Counted from the first letter of the stretch, positions 1 to 8,135 are shown. The stretch: DNA of 34,578 nucleotides from Paracoccaceae bacterium (GCA_002709505.1 PARB01000023.1:1-34578); one strand, 5' to 3'. Numbers and translations: made by a program. Notes: generated from the letters alone by a model not told the origin.

Positions 1-1276
1 TGAAATACGCGATGTAGAGCTCGATCAGGTCCGCGAACTGCGCCTCGTTCAATGCCACCGGCCCGCCGAACCGATCCAGGTTCATGGGATTGCCCCCCAG
101 CGCCGGGATCTCGGTATCAAAGTCCAGGAATTCCATGTCGATGAGCGTGTCGGTGCCGTTGCCATCCGCGCGCCGGTCGGTGAGCGTGGTGCCGCCCGGG
201 CTCAGCGTCAGCGTGTAGCTCGACTGGTCACCGGAATAGACGGCCATGTCCCTGCCCGCCCCGCCCTCAAGCAGGTCATCGCCCGCGCCGCCGGTGAGGG
301 TGTCGTCGCCGAAGGCGCCCATCAGGCGGTTGCCCTGGTCATTGCCTGTCAGGCTCAGGTCGGCAGCGCCCAGAAGGCGCGCATCGGTTGCCCCGCCGCC
401 CAAAACGAGATTGCCCGAGCTTTGCAGGATGGCCCCATCCACGAGATCGAGCTTTACGTTGCCCGAGGCCAAAGAGACGGTGGCGTTTATGGTCCCCGAC
501 ATGCTGGTCACCGATACGGGTATCGATGCCAGCGCCGACATGGAGAGGCTGTATCCCCCGGCGTCCCATGTGATTGCCTGGCGGCCGTTCGCGGCGAATT
601 CTGTCCCGCCTGTTCCCTCGCCAAGATCGTAGACACCGTTGCGGTTGATGTCGTCATAGCTCACGCCCGTGAGGAAAATATCGCTGCCGGATTTCGCGAA
701 TTCCTGCGTCAGCATGGAGGTATTGTAGATCGTGCCGCTGACGTAGAATGGCCCCGTGCTCACGCCGACCCCGGTTTCCCTTTGGAGATCGTCGAGAAGG
801 TTTACGCGGTGTCCGGGGCTTTGAAACAGGGTCTTGTAATGCGTGACGATGGCAGCGTCCTCGTCAAGCACACCCGTCGTGCCCGTATAGGAAAGGTTCT
901 CCGCCCACCTCCATGTGCCGCCGAACTCGTACCCGGCCGCGGCCATGCGTTCCCCGGGGGAACTGTTGATTGGGTATCCCGGCGTGCCGGGATAATCGGG
1001 ATGCCCGCGAAATTGTGGATCGCCGGCATGGGAAAAGCTGTTTTGCGCCAGCATCCAGTCGGAATGGAGCAACGCCGCATCCTTCAGGGCGGCATTCGGA
1101 GCCAGCACCTGCATGGGCCCGGCATTTCTCAGATCGTAGCTGGTGCCATGCCCGGCATTGTAGGCCGCGATGCCGGCGTTCAGATCGCCGCCCAGAAGGC
1201 GATCCGCCTCGGCCTGGGGATTCAGCCTGAGCCTGTTGGTCATCTCGACGAAAAACTGCTCGTGCCGTGTCAGCAT
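1..1276 (-). CDS. CAP-domain RTX protein with start of a DUF4214-like region (partial, 3' end outside window)
   Basis: An open frame runs from an ATG at 1276 down to the left edge: 425 codons with no stop, so the C-terminus is missing. AGGAG lies about 6 nt before the ATG. Residues about 8-190 look like a CAP/SCP-PR1 domain: LLHSDWM, NSFSH, ERMAAAGY, WAENL and SPGHRVNLL carry the family's conserved His and Glu pattern. A Gly-rich stretch at about 310-345 (GNDQGN, GDDTLTGGAGDDLLEGG) is an RTX calcium-binding repeat. The last residues, LIELYIAYF, match the start of the DUF4214-like domain in the giant RTX protein at 8168-16072 (ITALYIAYY). No Sec signal peptide is visible, as expected for type I secretion substrates, whose signal is C-terminal. 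The likely role is an extracellular protein. CAP function in bacteria is poorly defined. No type I secretion genes are in view. Confidence 0.8.
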   Translation of the reverse strand, partial: MLTRHEQFFVEMTNRLRLNPQAEADRLLGGDLNAGIAAYNAGHGTSYDLRNAGPMQVLAPNAALKDAALLHSDWMLAQNSFSHAGDPQFRGHPDYPGTPGYPINSSPGERMAAAGYEFGGTWRWAENLSYTGTTGVLDEDAAIVTHYKTLFQSPGHRVNLLDDLQRETGVGVSTGPFYVSGTIYNTSMLTQEFAKSGSDIFLTGVSYDDINRNGVYDLGEGTGGTEFAANGRQAITWDAGGYSLSMSALASIPVSVTSMSGTINATVSLASGNVKLDLVDGAILQSSGNLVLGGGATDARLLGAADLSLTGNDQGNRLMGAFGDDTLTGGAGDDLLEGGAGRDMAVYSGDQSSYTLTLSPGGTTLTDRRADGNGTDTLIDMEFLDFDTEIPALGGNPMNLDRFGGPVALNEAQFADLIELYIAYF

Positions 1277-1301
1277 ACCCGCTCCTGTGGGGCACTTGAT
1301 C

Positions 1302-1314
1302 GATAGACCCTATC
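1302..1314. promoter_or_regulatory. Inverted repeat GATAG-ACC-CTATC
   Basis: A 5-bp inverted repeat with a 3-nt centre lies about 26 nt before the CAP/RTX start codon. It contains GACCCT, the complement of the AGGGTC motif found near 1541-1575. It could be an operator; this is inference only. Confidence 0.35.
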
Positions 1315-1540
1315 TACCGCGACGCCGCCCCGGCTACATAGCATCATAAGCCCGCATGAGGACATCAGCGGGTCGAGACAATGTCGAGACTGGGGCAATA
1401 CAACTACAACAATGGAAAGCCAACAACCTTGGTCATCACACATTTCATGCAGGGTCTCCGAGGTTGATTGCTGCCTGGTATCGAGGGGGGTTTCCTGCAG
1501 ATCGAAGATCTGTTGCGGGGAGACGCTGCAGACGGCACTA

Positions 1541-1575
1541 TGACCCTCGAATAGGGTCACTTGTAGGGTCACTTG
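1541..1575. promoter_or_regulatory. Palindrome TGACCCT/AGGGTCA plus 12-bp tandem repeat
   Basis: TGACCCT (1541-1547) and AGGGTCA (1553-1559) form a perfect 7-bp inverted repeat with a 5-nt centre. The second arm is part of TAGGGTCACTTG, which occurs twice back to back (1552-1563 and 1564-1575). The array sits 60-95 nt before the methyltransferase ATG, where a regulator of this gene, or of both divergent genes, could bind. The binding protein is unknown. Confidence 0.45.
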
Positions 1576-1634
1576 GGAAAGGTCGGTTTTCAGAGATTCC
1601 CTATCTTATCGCTTCCAGGACAGCAGAATTTCAC

Positions 1635-2357
1635 ATGCTAATAGACCACCTGAAAAAGACCGATGACCGTGCGATAACCAAGTGGCACCATTACTTCCAA
1701 GTCTACGAACGCGAGATGGGACGTTTCTTGAAAAAGCCGATCTCCTTTTTGGAGATCGGGATATTCAAGGGCGGCTCCATTCCGATGTGGAAGGACTACT
1801 TCCCCGACGGCAGCAGGCTCACTTTCATCGACATTGATCCCGCCTGCAAAGCGTTTGAAATAGAAGGAACAAACGTACGGATCGGCAACCAGGCAGACCC
1901 GGAATTCCTGACCTCTCTGGCTGAAGAACTTGGCCCCTTTGATGTCGTGCTGGATGACGGCAGCCACGTCTGCGCCCATCAGATCGCCAGCTTCGAGAGC
2001 CTGTGGCAGCATTTGACGAACGGCGGGCTCTACATGGTGGAAGACTGCCACACCAGCTACTGGCCGGGCTTTGGCGGCGGCTACCGGAACGAAGCGAGTT
2101 TCATTGAATATTCCAAGAGGCTCATAGATACGATGCACTCTTGGTATACCGACCAGGACGCGTTGTTCCCCTTTCAGGACATGGCCAGAGAGCTCAACTC
2201 GGTGCGCTTTTATGATTCCATCGTTGCCATAGAAAAGCTGGAGCAAAAGGAGCCGCCCACGTCACTGGTCTCGAAAAACGGCAACGTCGAAGCCTCTCGC
2301 AGGGCGCTCCAGGTCCGGGGACGGACGTCGGTTTTTGCGGGCAAGGATGGGAGCTGA
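1635..2357 (+). CDS. Class I SAM-dependent methyltransferase, sugar O-methyltransferase-like
   Basis: The 240-residue protein carries a class I methyltransferase core: LEIGIFKGGS at about 39-48 (SAM-binding loop), FIDIDP at about 65-69 (acidic residue ending strand 2), FDVVLDDGSH at about 102-111 and YMVEDCHTSYWP at about 133-144. This pattern resembles the metal-dependent sugar O-methyltransferases of the macrocin/tetracenomycin-rhamnose type, in which Asp and His residues near DDGSH and VED bind metal and orient the sugar hydroxyl. Family placement is from motif memory. I chose the ATG at 1635 because AGGA lies about 15 nt upstream and homologues begin close to the HHYFQVYE segment; the frame itself is open to 1356. 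It faces the GT2 gene convergently and probably methylates a sugar of the glycan made here. The substrate is unknown. Confidence 0.75.
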   Translation: MLIDHLKKTDDRAITKWHHYFQVYEREMGRFLKKPISFLEIGIFKGGSIPMWKDYFPDGSRLTFIDIDPACKAFEIEGTNVRIGNQADPEFLTSLAEELGPFDVVLDDGSHVCAHQIASFESLWQHLTNGGLYMVEDCHTSYWPGFGGGYRNEASFIEYSKRLIDTMHSWYTDQDALFPFQDMARELNSVRFYDSIVAIEKLEQKEPPTSLVSKNGNVEASRRALQVRGRTSVFAGKDGS

Positions 2358-2460
2358 CGAGCCGGTTGGCTCGGCAATAGTGCGCCTGCGGGGCGACCCA
2401 GTTATCTTGCGGGCATTGCCGCCCCCTCCCCCGCCGCCCGAAAGACCGGCGCTGCACGGC

Positions 2461-2493
2461 GTCGGTATTCTGTCGGTATCGCGTCGGTGGCGC
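2461..2493. repeat. Three 11-bp-phased GTCGGT repeats, copy 1
   Basis: GTCGGTATTCT, GTCGGTATCGC and GTCGGTGGCGC follow each other at exact 11-bp spacing, about one helical turn. A near-identical array is at 8005-8037. Both lie on the distal side of the same terminator between convergent genes. Confidence 0.7.
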
Positions 2494-2526
2494 GGGCGGG
2501 TCGCCTTGAAAGACCCCGCCACGACG

Positions 2527-2556
2527 AAAAACGCCGGCCCCGCGAGGCCGGCGTTT
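2527..2556 (-). terminator. Rho-independent terminator of the GT2 gene (copy 1)
   Basis: An 11-bp stem (AAACGCCGGCC / GGCCGGCGTTT) with a 6-nt loop is followed on the minus strand by a T-run (TTTTTCG, partly inside the stem). It lies about 75 nt past the stop of the minus-strand glycosyltransferase and may also work for the convergent methyltransferase. The same hairpin recurs at 8092-8121. Confidence 0.8.
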
Positions 2557-2630
2557 CCCTGTTTGGATGTCCTCAATCGCGTCTTCGCGCAAAAGGAAGA
2601 GCTGCGGGCCTTATGGCGCGCGACCCGGTC

Positions 2631-3563
2631 TCAGGATTGAGATGACGCCTGCCCCAGGACACGCCGCATCTTCTCTTTGGCGCGCTGGTGTGCGCCTGCA
2701 AGAATCTGCACGAGCATGTTCATGTCCGCTCCATACTGAGCCACCCGGAATTCTGCCACCTTTTCAGCGAAAACCACGCCGCATGCGAGCTCCGAAATCT
2801 CGTGTTCCCGACCCTTTTCCATCATTTGTGCGAGCTTGCGCGCCTCTGCCCGAGTGAGGTGCGGGAAAAACAACGTTAACAGCTCTTCGCGGATCTCTGT
2901 TTGAGCCTCCTGAAAGGCTTCGCGGCGGCTATAGACATGGCTGGCCTCATGTCGACGGTAGCGAACCAATGGTTCCTGAATATTGGCAAAGCGGGCGCCT
3001 GCTTTCATCCAGTCGTTCCAGAACATCTGTCCTTCCCCGGCGCGGACGACACGGAAGAAGATGCTGTGCTTCAACAGGAAATCCCGTCGCATCAGCACTG
3101 TCGGCGAATGAATCCCCGAGCCGGTTGCGCGCAGGAAATGAGCCTTGATCACCCCGTCGTTGGCCGGGACCGGAACGAGGATATCCTCTTTGCCATCTTC
3201 AAACGTGATGTACTGTGATCCCAAAACATGAACATCCGGATGTTCATCAAGGAAGGCGACCTGTTTTTCCAACCGCTCCGGCACATTCACATCGTCAGCA
3301 TCCATCATCATGATGTAATCGCCTTGGGCTTGCGAAAAGCCCAGATTACGCTTGATCGCGGCTTCGCAAACGAAGGGCAGCTCGGTCAGCGTGATACGCG
3401 TATCATCGAAGCTCTTGATGATCTCGAGCGTGTCGTCGGTCGAAGCGGAGTCGAAAATCAGGAATTCGAAATCCTCATATGTCTGCGCAAGGATTGTCTC
3501 CATAGTCTCTCGCAAGAATTTTCCGGCATTGTACGTCGGCAGAACGATGGACACTTTGGGCAT
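2631..3563 (-). CDS. Family 2 glycosyltransferase
   Basis: The 310-residue protein starts VSIVLPTYNAGKFLRETM, the standard GT-A nucleotide-binding strand and helix of GT2 enzymes. Residues 38-44 (DSASTDD) supply the usual nucleotide-contacting Asp. MMMDADD at about 85-91 is the DXD-type metal site, and RYRRH near the middle matches the post-catalytic region. It should transfer a sugar from an activated donor to a growing glycan at the cytoplasmic face; no membrane segment is visible. The start is taken at the ATG at 3563, which has GGAG about 8 nt upstream; the frame extends two codons to a TTG. It is divergent from the CDP-sugar operon by about 135 nt, so co-regulation is plausible. Donor and acceptor cannot be read from the sequence. 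Confidence 0.85.
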   Translation of the reverse strand: MPKVSIVLPTYNAGKFLRETMETILAQTYEDFEFLIFDSASTDDTLEIIKSFDDTRITLTELPFVCEAAIKRNLGFSQAQGDYIMMMDADDVNVPERLEKQVAFLDEHPDVHVLGSQYITFEDGKEDILVPVPANDGVIKAHFLRATGSGIHSPTVLMRRDFLLKHSIFFRVVRAGEGQMFWNDWMKAGARFANIQEPLVRYRRHEASHVYSRREAFQEAQTEIREELLTLFFPHLTRAEARKLAQMMEKGREHEISELACGVVFAEKVAEFRVAQYGADMNMLVQILAGAHQRAKEKMRRVLGQASSQS

Positions 3564-3604
3564 GAGCAAGCTCCGTTAGCGCAAATTGTACAGCCACTTA
3601 TCCG

Positions 3605-3619
3605 TCTCTGAAGCAGAGA
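3605..3619. promoter_or_regulatory. Inverted repeats in the GT2/rfbF divergent promoter region
   Basis: TCTCTG-AAG-CAGAGA is a perfect 6-bp inverted repeat. A second one, GTTGC-GG-GCAAC, follows at 3632-3643. Both lie between the divergent GT2 and cytidylyltransferase genes and could be operators. No clear -10/-35 pair was found. Confidence 0.35.
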
Positions 3620-3698
3620 TGCAATGCGCCTGTTGCGGGCAACCTTGCACCGAGGCTAAACCGACACTGAATATCCATGGCATGTGCGGGGCAAACCG

Positions 3699-4481
3699 AT
3701 GAAAGTCGGGATACTGGCAGGAGGGCGCGGCGAGCGCCTGTCGGAGGAAACGCACCTGCGTCCCAAACCGATGGTCACGATAGGTGGTGCGCCACTCTTG
3801 TGGCACATCATGTTCCATTATGCCGCTTATGACCACCGGGAGTTCGTCATCGCGCTGGGATATCTGGGAGATGTTGTTCGCGACTGGTGCGCCGAGATGG
3901 CCAACAACCGTGGTGGCACCTACCGTGCATACGGAAATGGGCACGCCGAGGTCCATCTGAAGCGGCCTGACTGGATCATCCACCTCGTCGAAACCGGTCC
4001 CGAGACCAACACGGGCGGCCGGATAAAGGCGCTTGGCCCGTGGCTCGGAGATAATACGTTCTTTCTCACTTGGGGGGACGGTGTATCGGACGTAGACCTT
4101 GATGCCCTGTACGCGTTTCACCAAGATCACGGTCAACCCGCCACACTGACCGCTGTGCACCCTCCCCCTCGCTTTGGGCATTTGGTACTGGACGGTAATC
4201 GGGTAATGAGTTTCCAAGAAAAACCAAAAGGCGCCGAAGGTTGGATCAACGGCGCGTTCTTTGTGCTCGACCCGGAAGTCCTGGATCGTATCGCCGGGCC
4301 AGACACTGCCTTTGAAGGAGAACCGATGCAATCGCTTGCCGCCGATGGGGCTCTGCGCGCCTATCGTCACGAAGGATTTTGGCACTGTGTCGATACACTG
4401 AGCGACAAGGCTCGGCTCGAGGCGTTATGGGCCGCAGGTACGAGGCCTTGGATTCCGCGAAATGTCGAAGGCTGGGAATAA
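3699..4481 (+). CDS. rfbF: Glucose-1-phosphate cytidylyltransferase
   Basis: It makes CDP-glucose from CTP and alpha-D-glucose 1-phosphate, the entry step to CDP-linked 3,6-dideoxy- and branched sugars. The 260-residue length fits the family (about 257). The nucleotidyltransferase signature is complete at the N-terminus: LAGGRGERLSEET (6-18) and RPKPM (21-25). TWGDGVSDVD in the middle provides the metal-binding Asp, and GFWHCVDT near the end matches the family's C-terminal block. The ATG at 3699 begins the protein directly at the core strand (MKVGILAGG); an in-frame GTG at 3684 is less likely. It is the first gene of a tightly packed operon with the SDR and two C-methyltransferase-like genes (1-nt gap, then 4-nt overlaps). 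Confidence 0.93.
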   Translation: MKVGILAGGRGERLSEETHLRPKPMVTIGGAPLLWHIMFHYAAYDHREFVIALGYLGDVVRDWCAEMANNRGGTYRAYGNGHAEVHLKRPDWIIHLVETGPETNTGGRIKALGPWLGDNTFFLTWGDGVSDVDLDALYAFHQDHGQPATLTAVHPPPRFGHLVLDGNRVMSFQEKPKGAEGWINGAFFVLDPEVLDRIAGPDTAFEGEPMQSLAADGALRAYRHEGFWHCVDTLSDKARLEALWAAGTRPWIPRNVEGWE

Positions 4482-4482
4482 C

Positions 4483-5523
4483 ATGAAATTGCTCGTCACC
4501 GGACATCGCGGCTATATTGGCACTATCTTGGTTCCCCGTCTGAAAGCGGCCGGACATCGCGTGGTGGGTGCGGATATCGATCTTTACCGGGGCTGCGACT
4601 TTACCCCCGGCCATGCCGATACCACTCCCTGGTGCGGCCCCCCTGACATTCGCGATATCACTCCCGAACACCTGGCGGATATCGACGCGGTGATCCACCT
4701 TGCCGGGTTATCCAACGATCCTCTGGGCAACATCGACCCAAGCCTAACCGATGCCATCAACCGTCGGGCGACGCTGGACCTGGCCAAGGCCGCAAAGGCT
4801 GCAGGTGTGTCGCGGTTTCTGTTTTCATCCAGCTGTTCCAATTACGGGGCTTCGGGCAGTGATGACTGGCTGGACGAGGAGGCGCCCTTGCGACCTGTCA
4901 CGCCCTATGCGCGCTCCAAGGTCGACAGCGAAGCTGCTCTGGCAAACTTGGCTGATGAAACTTTCAGTCCTGTCTTTCTGCGCAGCGCCACGGCATATGG
5001 AGTCTCCCCGCGTCTCCGGTTTGATCTCGTGCTCAATAATCTCACGGCGTGGGCGATGGCCACGGGGCAGATCAGGTTGAAATCTGATGGCAGTGCGTGG
5101 CGTCCTCTGGTTCATATCATTGATATCGCACAGGCGTTTGAACGGGCCCTCACCGCTCCGAGAGAGGCGATTCACGCTCAGGCGTTCAATGTTGGTCACA
5201 ACCGGGACTGCATGCGCGTGCGCGACCTGGCCGAAAAAATCCAAGCTGCTCTGCCAGAAACACGCATTACCTTTGCCAGTGGCGCGATCGCCGATACACG
5301 AACCTATCGTGTTGATTGCAGCAAGATCGCGGATATCGGGTTCGCGCCATGTTGGTCCGTCGAAGATGGCATAGCCGAGCTCCGCAATGCTCTTTCAAGA
5401 TACCCTGTCACGCCGGAAGACTTCGAAGGCCCCCGGTTTGCGCGTGTGGCCCATCTGCGGATGTGCATGGATACGGGACGGCGGACACAGAGCCTGCGCG
5501 AGACGGACATGACCGTCGCATGA
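4483..5523 (+). CDS. SDR-family NAD(P)-dependent nucleotide-sugar epimerase/dehydratase
   Basis: This 346-residue extended short-chain dehydrogenase/reductase has a TGHRGYIG nucleotide-binding loop (6-13), HLAGLS (72-77), a Ser-rich catalytic strand SSSCSNYG (115-122) and the catalytic pair Y142/K146 in YARSK. It should act on a nucleotide-linked sugar, presumably the CDP-glucose made by the preceding gene. It does not look like a canonical CDP-glucose 4,6-dehydratase (RfbG), which usually starts with a VFVTGHTGFKG-type motif, so it may instead be an epimerase or reductase. The start at 4483 lies 1 nt after the rfbF stop; an in-frame ATG at 4462 would overlap rfbF. Its stop overlaps the next start as ATGA, which indicates translational coupling. 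Confidence 0.85.
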   Translation: MKLLVTGHRGYIGTILVPRLKAAGHRVVGADIDLYRGCDFTPGHADTTPWCGPPDIRDITPEHLADIDAVIHLAGLSNDPLGNIDPSLTDAINRRATLDLAKAAKAAGVSRFLFSSSCSNYGASGSDDWLDEEAPLRPVTPYARSKVDSEAALANLADETFSPVFLRSATAYGVSPRLRFDLVLNNLTAWAMATGQIRLKSDGSAWRPLVHIIDIAQAFERALTAPREAIHAQAFNVGHNRDCMRVRDLAEKIQAALPETRITFASGAIADTRTYRVDCSKIADIGFAPCWSVEDGIAELRNALSRYPVTPEDFEGPRFARVAHLRMCMDTGRRTQSLRETDMTVA

Positions 5524-6776
5524 TCACGACCGCTCCGCACCGGAGTATCACCGCCTGCCGCAGCTGCGGGGCCGGCCCGCTTGAAACGCTCATGGCGTTC
5601 GGCCAATCGCCGCTGGCCGACAGGCTGACCGTGCCCGGCGGATCAGACCCGGAGTATCGCGCGCCGCTCACCTTGTGCCATTGTCCAGCCTGCAGCCTGT
5701 GTCAGTTGCGCGAAACCGTAGAGCCAGACATCCTGTTCCATTCCGCCTATCCCTATTTTTCCTCGGTATCTCCTGCTCTCGTTGCCCATTTCACCGACAG
5801 TGCACAATGTCTGATAGACAGTTTTTCTCAGGCGTCGGATGTCTTTGTCGTCGAAGCGGCGTCCAATGACGGAACCATGCTTGCCCCGTTCCAGGCCGCT
5901 GGCCATCGTGTTCTGGGCATTGATCCGGCCGCGGCCCCCGTCGCCGAAGCCCGCCGCAAGGGCATTCCCACGGACCAGGTGTTTTTCACGGCAGGGCATG
6001 CACGGCACATTCGTGATCGGCACGGACCGGCGGATTTGTTCATTGCCAATAACGTTCTGGCCCATGTCGCGGATGTAAACGACTTCGTTGCAGGCATTGC
6101 CATCCTGCTGAAGGATCAGGGGTGCGCGGTGATCGAGGTCCCCTCGCTTATGGCGCTCGTTGATGACTGCGCCTTTGATACGATCTACCACCAGCATCTT
6201 CTTTATCTGTCACTAACCGCCCTGGCGCCGCTTTTTTCCCGTCACGGGTTGGTGTTGACAGATGCTGAAAAGGTCTGGGTACATGGCGGGTCTTTCCGGC
6301 TGCGGATTGCACGCCACGGCGCTCCCTCGGCCCGGCTCCTGGACCTGATGGCAGAAGAAGCCCGGCGCGATATGGGGACAAGAGCCTTCTTTGATCCCTT
6401 CCTACAGCGCATTCGCACGCTGTGTGACGAGACACGCGCCGCCGTGACAGACCTCGCAAATCAGGGCATGCGGATCGCGGCTTACGGCGCGGCGGCAAAG
6501 GGCACAACGCTGTTGCATATGCTCGACCTGCCCGCCGGGGCACTGCGTCACGTCTATGACAAAAGCCCTTGGAAGGCTGGCAAGGCAATGCCCGGCTCCG
6601 GGTTGGTTATCCGGCCCGCATCCGAACTTAGCCGCGATGATGTCGACGCGGTGCTGTTGCTTGCCTGGAATTTCGCGGATGAAATCCTGTCCGAGAACCG
6701 GCGCTTTCTCGAGGCGGGTGGCCAGTTCCTGATCCCGGTTCCCAAACTGCGTCACGTCAGACGCCCTACCCCATGA
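5520..6776 (+). CDS. Sugar C-methyltransferase-like protein with N-terminal zinc site
   Basis: The 418-residue protein has the three-part architecture of deoxysugar C-methyltransferases (TylCIII/NovU type). The parts are an N-terminal Cys cluster for zinc (C13, C16, C55, C58), a central SAM-binding Rossmann domain with VEAASNDGTML (about 108-118), and a C-terminal nucleotide-binding-like domain with AAYGAAAKGTTLL. ANNVLAHVADV and IEVPSL are typical of the central domain. Such enzymes methylate C-3 or C-5 of 4-keto nucleotide sugars to give branched sugars. The start is the ATG at 5520 overlapping the upstream TGA; the frame is open further upstream but that part is out-of-phase antigenic to the SDR coding frame and not real. 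It is coupled by 4-nt overlaps on both sides. Confidence 0.85.
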   Translation: MITTAPHRSITACRSCGAGPLETLMAFGQSPLADRLTVPGGSDPEYRAPLTLCHCPACSLCQLRETVEPDILFHSAYPYFSSVSPALVAHFTDSAQCLIDSFSQASDVFVVEAASNDGTMLAPFQAAGHRVLGIDPAAAPVAEARRKGIPTDQVFFTAGHARHIRDRHGPADLFIANNVLAHVADVNDFVAGIAILLKDQGCAVIEVPSLMALVDDCAFDTIYHQHLLYLSLTALAPLFSRHGLVLTDAEKVWVHGGSFRLRIARHGAPSARLLDLMAEEARRDMGTRAFFDPFLQRIRTLCDETRAAVTDLANQGMRIAAYGAAAKGTTLLHMLDLPAGALRHVYDKSPWKAGKAMPGSGLVIRPASELSRDDVDAVLLLAWNFADEILSENRRFLEAGGQFLIPVPKLRHVRRPTP

Positions 6777-7954
6777 CCCCCTGCCCCTGCTGCTCTGCCT
6801 CGCTCGATCCCCCCTTCTACACGGGGCCGCCCGTGCCGGTGCACTCCTGCCTCATGCTCGACACCGCGGCCGAGGCCCGGGCTTTCGCGACCGGGCCGGT
6901 TGTTCTGGCCGCCTGCCCGGCCTGCGGATTTGTCACCAACACGGCGTTCGACCCCAAATGGTCAGCCTACGCACCGAATTACGAGGATCAGCAGAGCTTT
7001 TCGCCGACCTTCTCGCGTTATGCGGTGGAGCTCGCCCGTGACCTGGTTTCCCGTCATGATCTCATCGGCAAACGCGCGGTCGAGATCGGCTGTTCAAAGG
7101 GTGATTTCCTGTATCTTCTCGCGTCCGAGGGCCGGATGCGGGGCGTGGGCATTGATCCCTCTGCCCTGCCCGGTCGCGTCGCAAAACCACCGCAGGGGCA
7201 GTTCCGGCTGATCCAGGCCCTCTATGACGACACGCACCTGACGCTGCCGGCCGACCTTCTGTGCTGTCGGCACACGCTGGAGCATATCGGCCCCGTCGCG
7301 GTCATGCTGGACCGTATGCACCGGCACATGCGCCGGAACCCCGGCGCCGTTCTCTTTCTGGATATCCCGGACGCCACGCGGGTCTGGGCCGAGGGGGCGT
7401 TTGAGGATGTGTATTATGAACATTGCTCGTATTTCAGTCCGGGGTCGCTGGGCCGGGCGTTGCGCGGGGCGGGTTTTGCCGTCACGGATCTGCGCCGGGA
7501 CTATGGCGATCAGTATCTCTCGGTCGAGGCGGTCCTCGATCCGGCGCAGGACAGATCCTTCGCAATCGAAGAGCCCCCGGACGAGACGGCGCGCCTGATC
7601 GCCCGTTTCGCGGATGCGGCCGAGGCGCAGAAGGCCCGATGGCGCGCCTGGTTGAACACCGCTTCCGCCACGGGCCAGCGGGTGGCGATCTGGGGGTCCG
7701 GTTCTAAATGTGTGTCGTTTATCAAGGCAGTAGCGGCTGATGGGCATCATCCGGCGCTGTGCGGGATCATCGACATAAACCCGCACCGGGCCGGAAAATA
7801 CGCGCCGGGCCTGGGGCTGCCGATCTCTGCGCCGGAGGCCCTGCCGAGGCTGAAACCGGATACCATCGTGGTGATGAACCCGATCTACATGCAGGAAATC
7901 GCGGCCCGCTGCGCCGGCGAAGGCTGGCAGGCAGAGCTTTTGCCCCTGCGCTGA
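6773..7954 (+). CDS. Second C-methyltransferase-like protein
   Basis: The 393-residue protein is related in layout to its upstream neighbour but divergent in sequence. It has N-terminal Cys pairs (CPCC at 4-7; CPACGF near 49-54), a SAM-binding motif AVEIGCSKGDFL at about 103-114, CRHTLEHI in the middle and a C-terminal Rossmann-like segment VAIWGSGSKCVSFI. Its ATG overlaps the previous stop (ATGA), so it is the fourth gene of the operon. Two such enzymes in tandem could modify two positions or two sugars, or one could act on a different acceptor. It is the last gene; the stop is followed by the repeat/terminator module at 8005-8121. Confidence 0.8.
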   Translation: MTPCPCCSASLDPPFYTGPPVPVHSCLMLDTAAEARAFATGPVVLAACPACGFVTNTAFDPKWSAYAPNYEDQQSFSPTFSRYAVELARDLVSRHDLIGKRAVEIGCSKGDFLYLLASEGRMRGVGIDPSALPGRVAKPPQGQFRLIQALYDDTHLTLPADLLCCRHTLEHIGPVAVMLDRMHRHMRRNPGAVLFLDIPDATRVWAEGAFEDVYYEHCSYFSPGSLGRALRGAGFAVTDLRRDYGDQYLSVEAVLDPAQDRSFAIEEPPDETARLIARFADAAEAQKARWRAWLNTASATGQRVAIWGSGSKCVSFIKAVAADGHHPALCGIIDINPHRAGKYAPGLGLPISAPEALPRLKPDTIVVMNPIYMQEIAARCAGEGWQAELLPLR

Positions 7955-8004
7955 GCCCGGCGCCGCGCGGCGCCGGGACGGTGGATCGGGGCATGCTGTA
8001 TCCT

Positions 8005-8037
8005 GTCGGTATTCTGTCGGTATTGCGTCGGTGGCGC
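8005..8037. repeat. Three 11-bp-phased GTCGGT repeats, copy 2
   Basis: GTCGGTATTCT, GTCGGTATTGC and GTCGGTGGCGC are spaced 11 bp apart and differ from copy 1 (2461-2493) by one base. The flanking CGCGGGCG is also shared; the sequence between the array and the terminator is not conserved. Confidence 0.7.
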
Positions 8038-8091
8038 GGGCGCGCGCGGGCAGTGTCCGAAAACTCACCCCAAAGACCCCACCCCAGAACG

Positions 8092-8121
8092 AAAAACGCC
8101 GGCCCCGAGAGGCCGGCGTTT
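8092..8121 (-). terminator. Rho-independent terminator of the giant RTX gene (copy 2)
   Basis: The stem AAACGCCGGCC / GGCCGGCGTTT is identical to the one at 2527-2556, with a loop differing by one base (CCGAGA versus CCGCGA). On the minus strand it ends in TTTTTCGTT, so it terminates the RTX gene. On the plus strand only three Ts follow. Confidence 0.8.
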
Positions 8122-8135
8122 CCCTGTCTGTGTGG

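Larger units (their letters stand above)
1277..1634. other. Divergent intergenic region with a recurring AGGGTC motif
   Basis: This 358-nt gap separates the divergent CAP/RTX gene and the methyltransferase. I see no convincing gene in it. The methyltransferase frame is open upstream to 1356, but the extension looks unlike the protein family and AGGA precedes the later ATG. The notable content is the motif AGGGTC(A) in both orientations at 1306-1311, 1541-1547, 1553-1559 and 1565-1571. No convincing -35/-10 pair was found. Confidence 0.6.

Noticed and set aside
422..1306. 294-codon plus-strand open frame
   Set aside because: Antisense shadow of the CAP/RTX gene, which carries recognisable CAP and RTX motifs on the minus strand.
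1356..1634. N-terminal extension of the methyltransferase
   Set aside because: Arg-rich and unlike the family, and it contains the operator-like repeats. The ATG at 1635 gives a normal family start.
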